64,000 nt of DNA. It comes from Heloderma charlesbogerti (taxonomy: Eukaryota; Chordata; Lepidosauria; Squamata; Helodermatidae). Below are positions 12,001 through 24,501 of the stretch, piece by piece (the first letter of the stretch is position 1; every line of letters begins with the position of its first letter). The notes below the pieces were generated by a model. It had not been told where the DNA came from. It searched no databases and was given only the letters and a program-made list of their open reading frames with translations. Both the position numbers and the translations under genes were made by a program. The DNA lies in contig JANEZZ010001960.1 in assembly GCA_026122225.1 (NCBI GenBank), positions 620,001 through 684,000 of the forward strand. The letters are read 5' to 3'.

Positions 12001-15000
12001 TAAATGTTACGATCATTAGTATTAGTATGCTGGGTTCAGACAACTCCGCTACCCCATCCCCTTTTAATTTAGGTTAATAAAAAAGTGGGGAACAAAGGAA
12101 GCAGGCTGGATTGCTTGAAATCATCAAGACTAAGTTAAACCACTGGTTAACATCAAGTTTTCTATTTGTACAGCAGATGTTTCCCAAAGAACGTCCATAT
12201 TAATTAGTTGATATAAATCTTATAAAATGTTGGTATACATCTAAATAGAATTTTTAATACTATTTAGCAGGCAATCCAAAACATTTTGCTCCAACAGCCA
12301 CTGCCCATACAGATTTTATAAAGCATTGTCATGCTTTCTGCGGTCTTTCAGCAGTTTCATGACAACTTGACACTAAAATATCGAGATCCACATTAGCGGT
12401 AACACCTGTCTTCTTGTCCCATTTTCCAGTGGATAACAAGGTTCAGATGCTAGATGAAGGGGTTGGCAAACGGATCCAGATGCTTTTGAGATCAGAGATG
12501 CCTCCTGTACAGTTTAAACTTCTCGGAACACTACGAATGTTGATGGATGGTCAAGGTAGGAAATGCCAAGGACTGTCAAGCAAGTCACTTTTTTGATTTA
12601 TTGGCAAACTACATAAGAAATGGAACAACATTGTTATAATGGGATGAGTGCTCTTGCCAATGTGATGGCTCGATTTTGGCACATCGGACCAACTACATAA
12701 GAACCTTTTGCCTTTTACCAGTAATGGATGATATATAACAGTAGACAAATGTGACACTGGAGCTGACTTAATGCAAAGGAGAGCCCAGTAGGAGGGAAAA
12801 CTTTTAAGGTTGCAATACTGCCCAAGGAGTAGGCTGCAGAGTGACAGCACAGAAGCCAAGTAGAGCCCTTCACTCCCTCTTCTTGTCACCACTGTATGAG
12901 CCACTTTGATGCCTACGCGCTCCATTGTGGACAGACATTTATCTTAAGTAGAGCCCCTCCTGCGCCTCACACAAAAGGATCTCAGTGTATAGGCCTCATT
13001 CTGCAGGGCAAATTGTCTCACATCCAGCAAGCCTGACTTAGAAGATGTCCAACTTGTCTTTGAATTGGTTCCAGTATTTGTACCAGGTAAACACATTTCT
13101 GCCTGGCTTTTCTCACAGTGCCAGATGCTAAAAGCTATAAAAAGCACCAGGAACACTTTCCCCAGATAACAGTGATCCAGACATGGTGTGTGGGATTGTG
13201 TGAAAGGGCCACAGATGTATTCAACATAAAATGTCATTTACTAGCTTGTAAGACGATTAAAGAAGTCACCCCCAAACCTTTAAAGGCACTTCACTAGACA
13301 AGAGATGTTCTAGTAGGAGTGTGTGGAGGTGGGGGAGAGCAGATTGGATGATGATATCCTTGGATAGTACTTCAGGGTCTATGTATTGCTAGAGAGGCCA
13401 TGCTATGCCCCAAAAGGGAGATCATACCTCCAATGGTCCTTCCATAGCAGGGACAGTCCCAATTCTCTGGTAAATCAAATACCCCAACTTGCCATTTTTC
13501 ATGTTTCTGCAGAGTTCCTTATATCTCTAGAATTTATGTCCGGTTTTGACTCTAGTAAATGTGTGCTCACGATGACCATTCAATGCAATGTCTGCCATTT
13601 TACATGCTGTGGCCAAGGTGATTCATTTTTCAATCTAAGGCTGCTATCCTATTCACACCTACCTAGGAGTAAGTGCCTCTCATTGAACACAGTTAGAAAT
13701 GCATCAGAACAAAAACATGCATAGGCTCCTGGCTGCACACTGGATCACATATTATAGAAATGTTTCTTTCCAGTATGTATTTAACCAAAAGAACAAACCC
13801 TGGGTTGGATCCAGAGTTAGTCATGCTTAGAGTGGACTCACTGAAACAAAGGAGAATTAAATTACTCAGCTAACTTGTCCCTTTGATTTTCATGGGTCTC
13901 CTCTAAGCTTGACAAGATCTGATCCAACCCCCACCCCACCTCTCTTTACTTGATCCAGGTTGTGGCTACATTGTTTAGACTGCAAACCTAAAACACACTT
14001 ACTAGGGAGTAATCCCCAGTGGAACTTTCTTTCTTCTGAGTAAACATGCATAGGAATGTGCTGGTAATTATTTATTATCCAAATAAAAGATGCTATTGCA
14101 CTGCTTCTCTCCCATCTCATGCCATTGGATTGCTTCTCTCCCACCCCATAATTGCTGATCCAGATAGTAAGTGTTGCTGAATGTATTTGAGCTGTATCTG
14201 CTTCAGAGTAATACACTATAGCAGATGGAGAATAACCTTTTAGCAGTGTGCAAGTGGGGATGGGAGTGTGGGGGAAATTCACCTCAAGCAGCATTTGTTC
14301 TGGGTGATGGGTAGCCAGGAGTATAGGATGCTGGAAGTGTACAAATCCCAGTGTTATTGGATTGCACCTTAGAGGAAAATCAGTAGCATGAAATGCCCTG
14401 GTAGATCTTTCAGGAATCAGGAGGCTTAGGCAGGGCTGGGAAGGTAAGCAGTGAGACAATGGAATAGGCAGGAAAGCTTGGAAGTGACATAGGATACCTA
14501 AAATAGACAGTGGCAGAATCTGGCTGGTGCCCAGGCTTAAGATGCAGGCCTGACGTGGAACTATTATTAGCCAAGCCAGGCCAGGCCAAGTTAGGCCATG
14601 CCAAGCCATAACTGCATGCAGTTATGCTGGAACCAGGAAAGATAACACAAGAGTTCCATCCTTTCTGTGCAGCCTGAAGGTGGCTTGCTACAAAGGGCAG
14701 CAGAACATAGATCAGCCTCCCACCCCACCACTCTGCCCCTGATTTCAAGTCCCAGTCACTTCTGACAGGTCAGGCAGTGACCCTTGGAGTGGAAAATAGG
14801 GGTATTACAAGTACAACAACTTTGTCCCAGTTTGCATATGTGATATATGTTGGAGGCTATGGGATACTATGTATGTATGTATGTATGTATGTATGTATGT
14901 ATGTATGTATGTATTTACATTTATATATCGCCTTATCTGCTAAAAAGCCAGCAATTACTGGCTTCTTATCTGCTAAAAAGCCAGCAATTATAGTTGCCAA

Positions 15001-18000
15001 GGGGGGGAAACATGGAAGGGGTGGAGAGCTGAGGGCAGAAAGAGGGCACCTCCTTTTCCTCATCCAGATGCCTGCTGAACATAAGATTTGTTGTTTATTC
15101 ACTCAGTCACTTCCGACTCTTTGTGACTTCATGGACCAGCCCACGCCAGAGCTTCCTGTCGGCTGTCGCCACCCCCAGCTCCCCCAAGCTCGAGTCCGTC
15201 ACCTCCAGAATATCATCCATCCATCTTGCCCTTGGTTGGCCCCTCTTCCTTTTGCCTTCCACTTTCCCTAGCATCAGCATCTTTTCCAGGGTACCCTGTC
15301 TTCTCATGTGGCCAAAGTACTTCAGTTTTGCCTTTAATATCATTCCCTCAAGTGAGCAGTCTGGCTTTATTTCCTGGAGTATGGACTGGTTTGATCTTCT
15401 TGCAGTCCAAGGCACTCTCAGAATTTTCCTTCAACACCACAGTTCAAAAGCATCTATCTTCCTTCGCTCAGCCTTCCTTATGGTCCAGCTCTCGCAGCCA
15501 TAGGTTACTACAGGGAATACCATTGCTTTAACTATGCGGACCTTTGTTGTCAGTGTGATGTCTCTGCTTTTATCAAGATTTGTCATTGCTGTCCTCCCAA
15601 GAAGTAAACGTCTTCTGATTTCCTGGCTGCAGTCAGCATCTGCAGTAATATTTGCGCCTAGAAAGACAAAGTCTGTCACTGCCTCCATGTTTTCTCCCTC
15701 TATTTGCCAGTTATCAATCAAGCTGGTTGCCATAATCTTGGGTTTTTTGAGGTTTAACTGCAACCCAGCTTTTGCTCTTTCTTCTTTCACCTTTGTCATA
15801 AGGTTCCTCAGCTCCTCCTCGCTTTCAGCCATCAAAGTGGTATCATCTGCATATCTGAGATTGTTAATGTTTCTTCCAGCGATGTTAATTCCAGCCTTGG
15901 ATTCATCAAGCCCAGCACTTCACATGATGTGTTCTGCATACAGGTTGAATAGGTAGGGTGAGAGTATACAGCCCTGCCGTACTCCTTTCCCAATCGTAAA
16001 CCAGTCCGTTGTTCCGTGGTCTGTTCTTACCATTGCTACTTGGTCGTTATACAGATTCCTCAGGAGGCAGACAAGATGACTTGGTATCCCCATACCACCA
16101 AGAACTTGCCACAATTAGTTATGATCCACACAGTCAAAGGCTTTAGAATAGTCAATAAAACAGAAATAATGTTTTTCTGAAACTCTCTGGCTTTCTCCAT
16201 TATCCAGCGGATATTGGCAATTTGGTCTCTAGTTCCTCTGCCTTTTCTAAACCCAGCTTGTACATCTGGCAATTCTCGTTCCATGAATCGCTGGAGTCTA
16301 CCTTGCAAGATCTTGAGCATTACCTTACCAGCATGTGAAATAAGTGCCACTGTTCGATAGTTTGAACATTCTTTAGTGTTTCCCTTTTTTGGGGAAGGGG
16401 GTATAAGTTGATTTTTTTCCAGTCTGTTGGCCATTCTTGTGTTTTCCAAATTTGCTGGTATATGGCATGCATCACCTTGACAGCATCATCTTGCAAGATT
16501 TTAAATAGTTCAGCTGCGATACCGTCATCTGCTGCCTTGTTATTAGCAATGCTTCTTAAGGCTCATTCAACCTCACTCTTCAGGATGTCTGGCTCTAACT
16601 CATTGACCACACCGTCAAATCTATCCCCAATATTATTATCCTTCCTATACAGATCTTCCATATATTCTTGTCAGCTTTTCTTGATCTCTTCTGCTTCTGT
16701 TAGGTCCTTGCCATCTTTATTTTTGATCATACCCATTTTTGCCTGGAATTTACCTCCAACGTTTCTAATTTTCTGGAAGAGGCCTCTTGTCCTTCCTATT
16801 CTATTATCTTCTTCCACTTCCGTGTATTGCTTGTTTAAAAATAATTCCTTATGTCTTCTAGCTAACCTCTTGAATTTTGCATTTAATTGGGCATATCTCC
16901 CCCTATCACTGTTGCCTTTTGCTTTCCTTCTTTCTTGGGCTACTTCCAGTGTCTTAGCAGACAGCCATCTTGCCTTCTTGGTTTTCTTTTTCATTGGGAC
17001 GTTTTTTGTTGCCACCTCCTGAACAACGTTGCGAACTTCTGTCCGTAGTTCTTCCGGGACCCTATCTATTAAATCTAGTCCCTTAAATCTATTCTTCACC
17101 TCCACTGCATATTCATTAGGAATATTAGTGAGCTCATATCTAGCTGATCTGTGGGTCTTCCCTATTCTCTTTAGTCTGATTCTAAATTGTGCAATAAGGA
17201 GTTCATGATCTGAACTACAGTCGGCTCCAGGTCTTGTTTTTACCAACTCTATAGATGTCCGCCACCGTTGGCTACAAAGGATGTAGTCAATCTGATTTCG
17301 GTGTTGACCGTCTGGTGAAGTCCATGTATAAAGTCATCTTTTAGGTTATTGGAAGAGAGTGTTTGTTATGCACAGTGAATTGTCTTGGCAAAATTCTATC
17401 AGCCTATGTCCCGCTTCATTTTGTTTTCACAGACCATGCTTGCCTGTAATTCCAGGTGTCGTTTGACAACCCACCTTAGCATTCCAGTCTCCTGTAATGA
17501 AAATAACATCTCTTTTTGGCGTATTATCCAGTAGCTGCTGCAGATCCTCATAGAACTGATCTACTTCTGCTTCTTCAGCATCTGTGGTTGGGGTGTATAT
17601 TTGGATCACTGCGATGTTAAATGGCTTACCCTGAATTCCAATTGAGATCATTCTATTGTTTTTTGGATTGTATCCAAGCACTACTTTAGCCACTTTATTA
17701 CTAATTATGAAGGCTACTCCATTTCTTCTGTGGTTCTGTTGTCCACAGTAGTAGATCTGGTGGTCATCTGATGTGAAGTGGCCCATTCCAGTCCATTTCA
17801 ATTCACTGACACCCAAAATGTCTATATTTAATCTTGACATCTTCTCAATAACCACTTTCAATTTGCCCTGGCTCATACAGTCAGGGCCAGAAATATTGGA
17901 ACAAGGATAACTGTTTTGGCAGTTGGCCTCTGTATGCCACCATATTGACGTTGAAAGGAAACGCACCCAGATGGGAGCGAAGTCAGGACTTTCAGCTGTA

Positions 18001-21000
18001 ATGCAACGGGTTTGACAAAAGTGGGGCACTAACCATTCAGGAAGGACAGCCAGTGGCATACACACACACACCCATTGTTGGTGGCTCATAAGTAATGGAA
18101 CAAACCAACATCATTTCATACTTAAGGATCGCCTTTAATACCTGGATGAAAATCCTTTGCAGTCAATGACTGCCTGAAGTCTGGAACCCATGGACATGAC
18201 CAAATACAGAGTTTCCTCCCTTGAGATGCTTTGCCAGGCCTTTACTGCAGCTGCCTCCAGCTGCTGCTTGTCTGTGGGTCTTTCTGCCTTCAGTCTTGCC
18301 TTCAGTAAGTGAAAAGCATACTCTTATTGGGTGGAGATCAGGTGACTGACTTGGCCATTGAAGAACATCCTACTTCTTTGCCTTGAGAAACTCTTGGGTA
18401 GCTTTTGCTGTATGTTTTGGGTCATTATCCATCTGCAATATGAAGCGGCGTCCTATCAGTTTGGCAGCATTCGGCCAAATCTGAGCAGAAAGTATAGCCC
18501 TCTACACTTCAGAATTCATCCTGCTGCTTTGATCAGCAGTCAGGTCATCAATAAACACCAGTGACCCAGTTCCATTGGCAGCCATACATGCCCATGCCAT
18601 AACACTGCCTCCACCATATTTGACAGATGATGTGGTATGCTTTGGATCATGAGCTGTTCCTTTCCTTCTCCATACTTTTCTCTTCCCATCATTCTGGTAC
18701 AAGTTAATCTTGGTTTCATCAGTCCAAAGAATCTTATTCCAGAACTGGGCAGGCTTTTTAGGTGTTTGCTGGCAAAGGCTAATCTGGCCTTTCTGTTCTT
18801 TAGTGTTACCAGCGGTTTGCAACTTGTTGTGAAGCCTCTGTATTTACATTCATAAAGCCTTCTCTTGACTGTAGATGTTGACAATGACATGCTGATCTCC
18901 ACAACAGTGTTCTTGACCTGGCTAGATGTTGTTAAAAGGTTCCTCTTCACCATGAGCGGAATTCTGCGGTCATCCTCTTTAGTTGTCTTCCATGGTCTTA
19001 TTATTTATTTATTTATTGCATTTATATCCCGCCTTTTTTCCTCTTGCAAGGAACCCAAGGCAGCTTACATTATCCTCCTCTCCATTTTATCCTCATAGCA
19101 ACAACCCTGTGAGGTAGGTTGGGCTGAGAGTGTGTGACTGGCCCAAAGTCACCCAGTGAGCTTCCATGGCCGAGTGGGGACTAGAACCCAGATCTCCCAG
19201 CTCCCAGTCCAACACTCTTGCCACTACACCACACTGGCTCTCTTCCAGGCCTTTTGCTGTTGCTGAGCTTGCCAGTTAATTCCTTCTTTTTCAGGATGTT
19301 CCAGACTGTTGTATTGGCCACTCCCACTGTTTTTGCTATCTCTCTGATGGGTTTATTTTGTTTCCTCAGCCTAATGATGGCCTCCTTCACTTGCATGGAC
19401 ACCTCTTTGGCCCTCAGGTTGGGAGTTCCAGTGAACAGCTACCAAATGCAAATATCACACTCAAAACCACCTCCAGGCCTTTTATCTGCTTGATTGGTCA
19501 TGGGGTACCCAGGAAACAGGCCACACCTGGCCATGCAGCTGCTTGCCAGGTATTCGTTCCATTACTTATGAGCCACCAACAATGGGGCAGGGGTGTATGC
19601 CACACTGGCTGTCCTTCCTGAATGGTTAGTGCCCCACCTTTGTCACATCCCTTGAATTACAGCTGAAAGTCCTGACTTTGCTCCCATCTGGGTGTGTTTC
19701 CTTTCAACTTCAATGTGGTGGTGTACAGAGGCCAACTGCCAAAACAGTTATCCTTGTTCCAATATTTCTGGACCTGACTGTAAAGTGAGAAGAAAATTCA
19801 AGTTTCTCTTAAGATTTATCCTTCCGTGGCAGTGAGCTCAAAGCCTTCCACCTTAATTGCCATCTGTTCTATTTACCCATGAGCCAACATTGACCTTAAT
19901 TAACTCAGCACAATACACTCCTGTGAACATGTGTCTTCTAACAAGTCCCTGCTAAATTAGTTGATTGCATTATCTAGTGTAAATTCATTACTGTGACAAT
20001 CGCCGGGTGTGTTGATGCCTGCAGTATTTAGAAACGTAGGTTCCTTTTCTTAATTATAGAAATCTGAACCCTCAGTGTTAATAGCTGAGCTAACAGCAGC
20101 ACCAACGTAAGAAAGAAGATGTTTACCCACAGGAGTTCTTTCATGTTTGTATACCACTACAAGTTAGTCATCCTTCACATGTGCATAGTCATTAAATCTC
20201 TTCCGAGAAACCTCACTGTATGAACCCAGTTTTCATACACCCACCATAAAACGGCTATTTTGATTCTAGCCAGGCCTTCCTAAAACTGGTGCCAATTCAC
20301 ACATGCAAGTTTCTCACTTGATGACTGCACCATTTGAGTGACAACTTCTATGTGTGAATGGGCTGTCTGATATAAACAGATAGACCTTGCACAGTGCCTC
20401 ATACACTGTATACTTTTTGATAGAAACAGTTCCCACATTCAGCCTCGAGCCATCAAGAACTGGTTGACACATGCACATTTATCATTTGATGGCTGCAATG
20501 TCACGGAATTTACTTACACATGGAAATGGGTCATCATAGTAGTTTCACATCCCTTTACATCACGTTAAACACAATGCTTTTCAAGGAAGGCAATTTAAAC
20601 ATTCAGTTGCAAGTCATGAGATCATGAGCTATCAAGTGATACGTGTGAATGTGCAAATTGGCCTTCCCCCTGCCCCCACCTATATAAATAACCCAGTGAG
20701 GTGTAACGTTTAGATCATTGTGAACTGCTTTTGAGATTCCTGACAAAACATACTCTGGGGGGGTGTCTCCACCAGTGATTTTCTTTGAGCTGGCTGCATG
20801 TTGAGGTTGTTAGGGATACATGATATTGTGGCCACCCAGTAGCCACCCTGGAGCTTATCAGGGAAAAACCAGATTTCCTGAGACTGCTTAAAGTCCAATT
20901 CTTTTTCTCAAGTCGGGTTCTCCCCAGTATAGTTGGGTTCTCCCCAGTATAGTTGCTGTGTGCCCCAACCCCCACATTGACCTCGGGTATGCTAGCCCTG

Positions 21001-24000
21001 CCCAGGGGTGTGCCTTTCACCGTGACCCCCATCAAGGGGTGATTCCTGTGTGGTTCCCATCCCTGCACAAACCAGTTAGTGTCTCCTCAGAAGTAACTCC
21101 CATTGTGCTCAGTGAGGCATGTCCCCTGAATGCCCACATCAGAATTTACAGAGATGCCCCTCAATTGAAATGGCACAGTTTAAAGCATATTCCCTATGCT
21201 CTAAAGCGCAATCTCGAGGCTTGATTCTCCATAGTTTAGTTTATTGCCTTAGGAAGAAACTACTTCACAGCTTCATTATAGAGATCCTGCGCAGTATTGG
21301 TCTGATTAGAAAGGGAGCTGATTTCCCATGCCTCTCCCACCTCCTTTCCCAGCACAAGCATATGTGTGTCTACTCAGAGGTAACTCCCATTGTGGTCAAT
21401 GAGGCTTGCTCGTGAAATGTAGGTGCATCTGGACTTTCAGGGGAAAGGAGAAGTGGGGGGATAGGGGGGAAGTCCCTCTTATTGGTTGAGCAGCCCCTGC
21501 CAGTCAGATGGTGTTCACTCCAACCCCCACCCCCACCAGTAGGGATGGACGAAAGTCCCTTACCTGTCCTCGAAGCTTGCTTCGCGGTGGGGGGGAGGCG
21601 TTTCGCTTCTCCCGCCGAAGTTCATGCGAGGGGGGGGAGGTGCCCCGCCTCGCCAGCGAACTTCAGACCGGGTAGAAGCGCCCCGTCTACCCGGCCACGA
21701 AAAAAAAAAAAACCCCACCCCCATGATAGGCTACGTAACGATTAACGTAGCCTATCACGGCTAGATTTCCAAAGTCAGCCGTGATAGGCTACGTTAATCG
21801 TCACGTAGCCTATCACGGGTGACTTTGGGGGGGGGAAAAAAAGCGCGTACGCAAATGGCAGCCCCCATAGGGAGCCGCCATTTGCATTCCTTATTTGGTC
21901 CCTGTAGTCTACGTAAAGATTTACATAGACTACAGCGAAAATAAGGGCAACGCAAATAGCAATGGAGGAAAGCTGTACATTCAGGAAAGGAGGAAGAAGC
22001 AGATTCTAGAACAGGGATGGGGAACCTCTGGCCCATGAGCCAGGCACACTCTGCAAGGGGTCCCCATCCACCCTGCCAGCTTCTCCCTTAGGCCCCACCC
22101 TCTTTCTCCAGGCCCTGCCTCTCTCATCCAGGCAGGGGAATGTGATGTATCATCTGAGATGATACGAAAACTCTGTGGTGTTTTAACTGTTAGGATTATT
22201 TAGTAATGATGCCTCCTGTTAGAAAGGCAATTAGCAGAGAAAAACAAAAAGGCAAAACAGAATGAGTATTTACCAGGCCCCCATACACACAGGGCTATCT
22301 TAGCACAATAAAAGGAGACCATACCCTTCTTTGCTGAAGAAAAGGTAAAATAGGTTTACTCACAAATGTTCTTGCATAAAAATGCTGGCACAGCGTACAG
22401 TTTCAAAAGGAGTTTGTTTGGTCCATTTTGTATTCTATTACACCCACAGGAGTGAGAAAGGAAATACATGTGCTCCTAGCAATGGTGGGGGTCATAGAGA
22501 GAGAGAGAGAAAGAGGAGGAGGAAGAAGGAAGGAAGGAAGGAAGGAAGGGGAGGAGCAAAAGGAAGAAATCACAGGAAACCACATTGTAGGTTATAGAGT
22601 TCCTAGCTGTGGTCAACCCCCCACCCCACCCCACCCCACAACTAACTGCAATACAGCCTCCTTCCAGTGACTTGCAGACGAAGTTGTAATATTCCCACCA
22701 TTAGCTGCAATAACTCATCCATGTATGCCAGGGCTAGGCAACCTGTCTGGGCCATGGGCACATTTGGCAATTTGAGGAACTGTCCTGGGCGCCACCACAA
22801 AGTGGTTGCCATGGGAGGCATGGCAAAAGACAAGTAACCTGCCCAATAACCTGACTACAGGGCAGAGGTGGGGTCTGAGGCCCAACACACTAAACAGCTC
22901 CTTCGAGACCACAGTTTTCAGCATCAGCAGAAACCTATTTCACAGCAATCTCAGTTGATTTTTTTTTTAAGTGGGAGGGGCAGGACACCGAAAAAGCTGT
23001 CTGGCAGTCAGTGCCCTGGCGCCCACGGGCACATTGTCTACTCCTTATGTGTGCAAAGCAGCTCTCAAATGATGCAGGCACCAAGAAAGTGGTAAAAACA
23101 TGCATGTGTAAATAGGTCTTCTGTATGTATGTATAACTAGGAAAGTAACAAAGGATTTGCCCAAGCATCACTGCACCTGCAGCCATCAATTAAAATAAAG
23201 GGGAGAGAACTGACAGCTGCTGCAGCACAGGCCACCTACAAAACGTTCCAATCTTTGTCTTTCAGCTGATGCAGCAGAGGAACTGGGCCAAGACCACATG
23301 CTGCTGAGCAGACTGGTGCACTGGTGCGATTCCAAAGACCATGCTGGAGTCTGTGGAGAAGCAAACCGGCTGTTGGCTTCGCTTATCCGCCACAGTCGTT
23401 CTCAAGTATGAAAGGCCTCAGCTTGGATTTGTTTTCAGGAATTCCTATTCATGTTTAGTACTCCACTTTGCAAACAGGGCCTTCTCTGGATTAACTGGAT
23501 GGGGCATTTCTGAGCGTATATTCTCACAAGGTATTCTCACGCTGGCAGTAGCCCCACTGTCCCTTGCACGAAACACCTGCTTCCGCCCACTGCCCCAGCG
23601 ATGTTTTACTGGAAAACAACTCTGAGGAAGGGATGGAGGCCAGAACTAGGTTGCGACCTCCCCCCCCCACCCCGAAATGGACTGCTAGGAAGTCCTGCTG
23701 CCACAGCTGCTGCTCCTTTCATACATATCCTCTTGCTTCGGAGGTGGTAACTGAGCAGAGCGGGGGGGGGGGGGGGGGAACCAGCTTGTATTCCTCATGG
23801 TCAGATCTGGCCTGGGGTCCTTCTGTTGCTGATCACTGCCCAAAACTGCCTCCAAAAATCCACATGCAAAAGAGGTGACGTCTCATCCTGCCCCTTTTAC
23901 TACCAGGTAGCCAAAGGCTGCATAAAAGCCATTGGGTAGTATCCAAAGTTAGTCCTACTTAGAGTAGACTCACTGAAATGAATGGGGCTTAGGTTAGTCA

Positions 24001-24454
24001 TGGCTAACAAGCCCCGTTAATTTCAGTGGGTCTGTTCTAAATAGAACTAATATGGTAGTAACCCATTGTTCCCTGTCTGTGTGTTTTGGAGACACTTACC
24101 TGTATTTCTGCAATATGGCAGACATTGACTTGATATTTATGGGGATCCATCAGACATTTTTTCATCTGATCATCACAATCACTGACTCTCCGTGGCATGG
24201 AACTTTTGTTGGGTCTCCATAGATTACTGGGTTCCTAAGAAATGAATGGGTAGCAAGAGACCATCTTTAAGTAAAAAGCATCCGATTCATATTTTATTAT
24301 CTGTGTTTATTTTATTATTTATTTACACCATTTTGACCCTGCTCTTGAGCCAAAAAAGGCTCCCAGAGTGGCTTACAAAGTAGGGCTGTGCACTGTCTTG
24401 GTACTAAGCCCGAATAATGAGGCGAAGTGGGCTGATTCGGACATGCCTTGTCAT

Positions 24455-24501
<47 letters not shown>

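Larger units (their letters stand above)
7760..12429 (+). other. intron of RAP1GDS1-like gene with antisense CR1
   Basis: 7760-9100: nothing recognised apart from a short GCATAGGATTGCACCCTAAA piece of a common repeat at 7938-7957. 9105-11210: CR1. 11280-12429: short (TTTG)n at 11280-11304 and (CA)n at 11928-11972, otherwise nothing recognised. Confidence 0.75.
17878..19780 (-). mobile_element. Tc1/mariner transposon with long inverted repeats, defective
   Basis: Both ends start CAGTCAGG(G/T)CCAGAAATATT and lie between TA dinucleotides (17876-17877 and 19781-19782), the Tc1 target. The inverted repeats run to about 230 bp each (17878-18105 and 19550-19780) and share an inner GGTGGCTCATAAGTAATGGA block, as in IR/DR-type Tc1 elements. 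The transposase is encoded on the minus strand. Length without the inserted SINE is about 1.65 kb, normal for Tc1. Confidence 0.92.
21540..21992 (+). mobile_element. non-autonomous hAT-type copy with three hairpins (right end uncertain)
   Basis: The left end TAGGGATGGACGAAAGTC matches the left end at 28223 (TAGGGATGTACGAAAGTC). Inside are hairpins at 21724-21757, 21782-21815 and 21902-21935. The right end is not clear: TGTACATTC near 21984 may be a degraded terminus, and no 8-bp duplication is visible. Confidence 0.6.
12556..23265 (+). other. 10.7-kb intron of RAP1GDS1-like gene
   Basis: 12556-13640: nothing recognised. 13640-14065: pieces of common short repeats with the CTACCTAGGAGTAAGTGCC type motif. 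14560-14600: short AGGCCA-rich run. 14866-14912: (ATGT)n. 14935-14995: a duplicated TCTGCTAAAAAGCCAGCAAT unit. 15088-19782: RTE and Tc1. 19783-21539: nothing recognised except a 20-bp tandem duplication (GGGTTCTCCCCAGTATAGTT at about 20925-20955). 21540-21992: hAT copy. 22010-23100: GA-rich repeats and fragments resembling hAT ends. Confidence 0.75.

Noticed and set aside
14777..15271. Open frame across the (ATGT)n tract
   Set aside because: The frame is created by tetranucleotide repeats and runs into antisense RTE sequence; no family resemblance.
19178..19240. tRNA gene
   Set aside because: Box A- and B-like motifs are present but belong to a SINE head; no complete cloverleaf could be formed. 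The same holds for 33790-33860 and 61880-61950.
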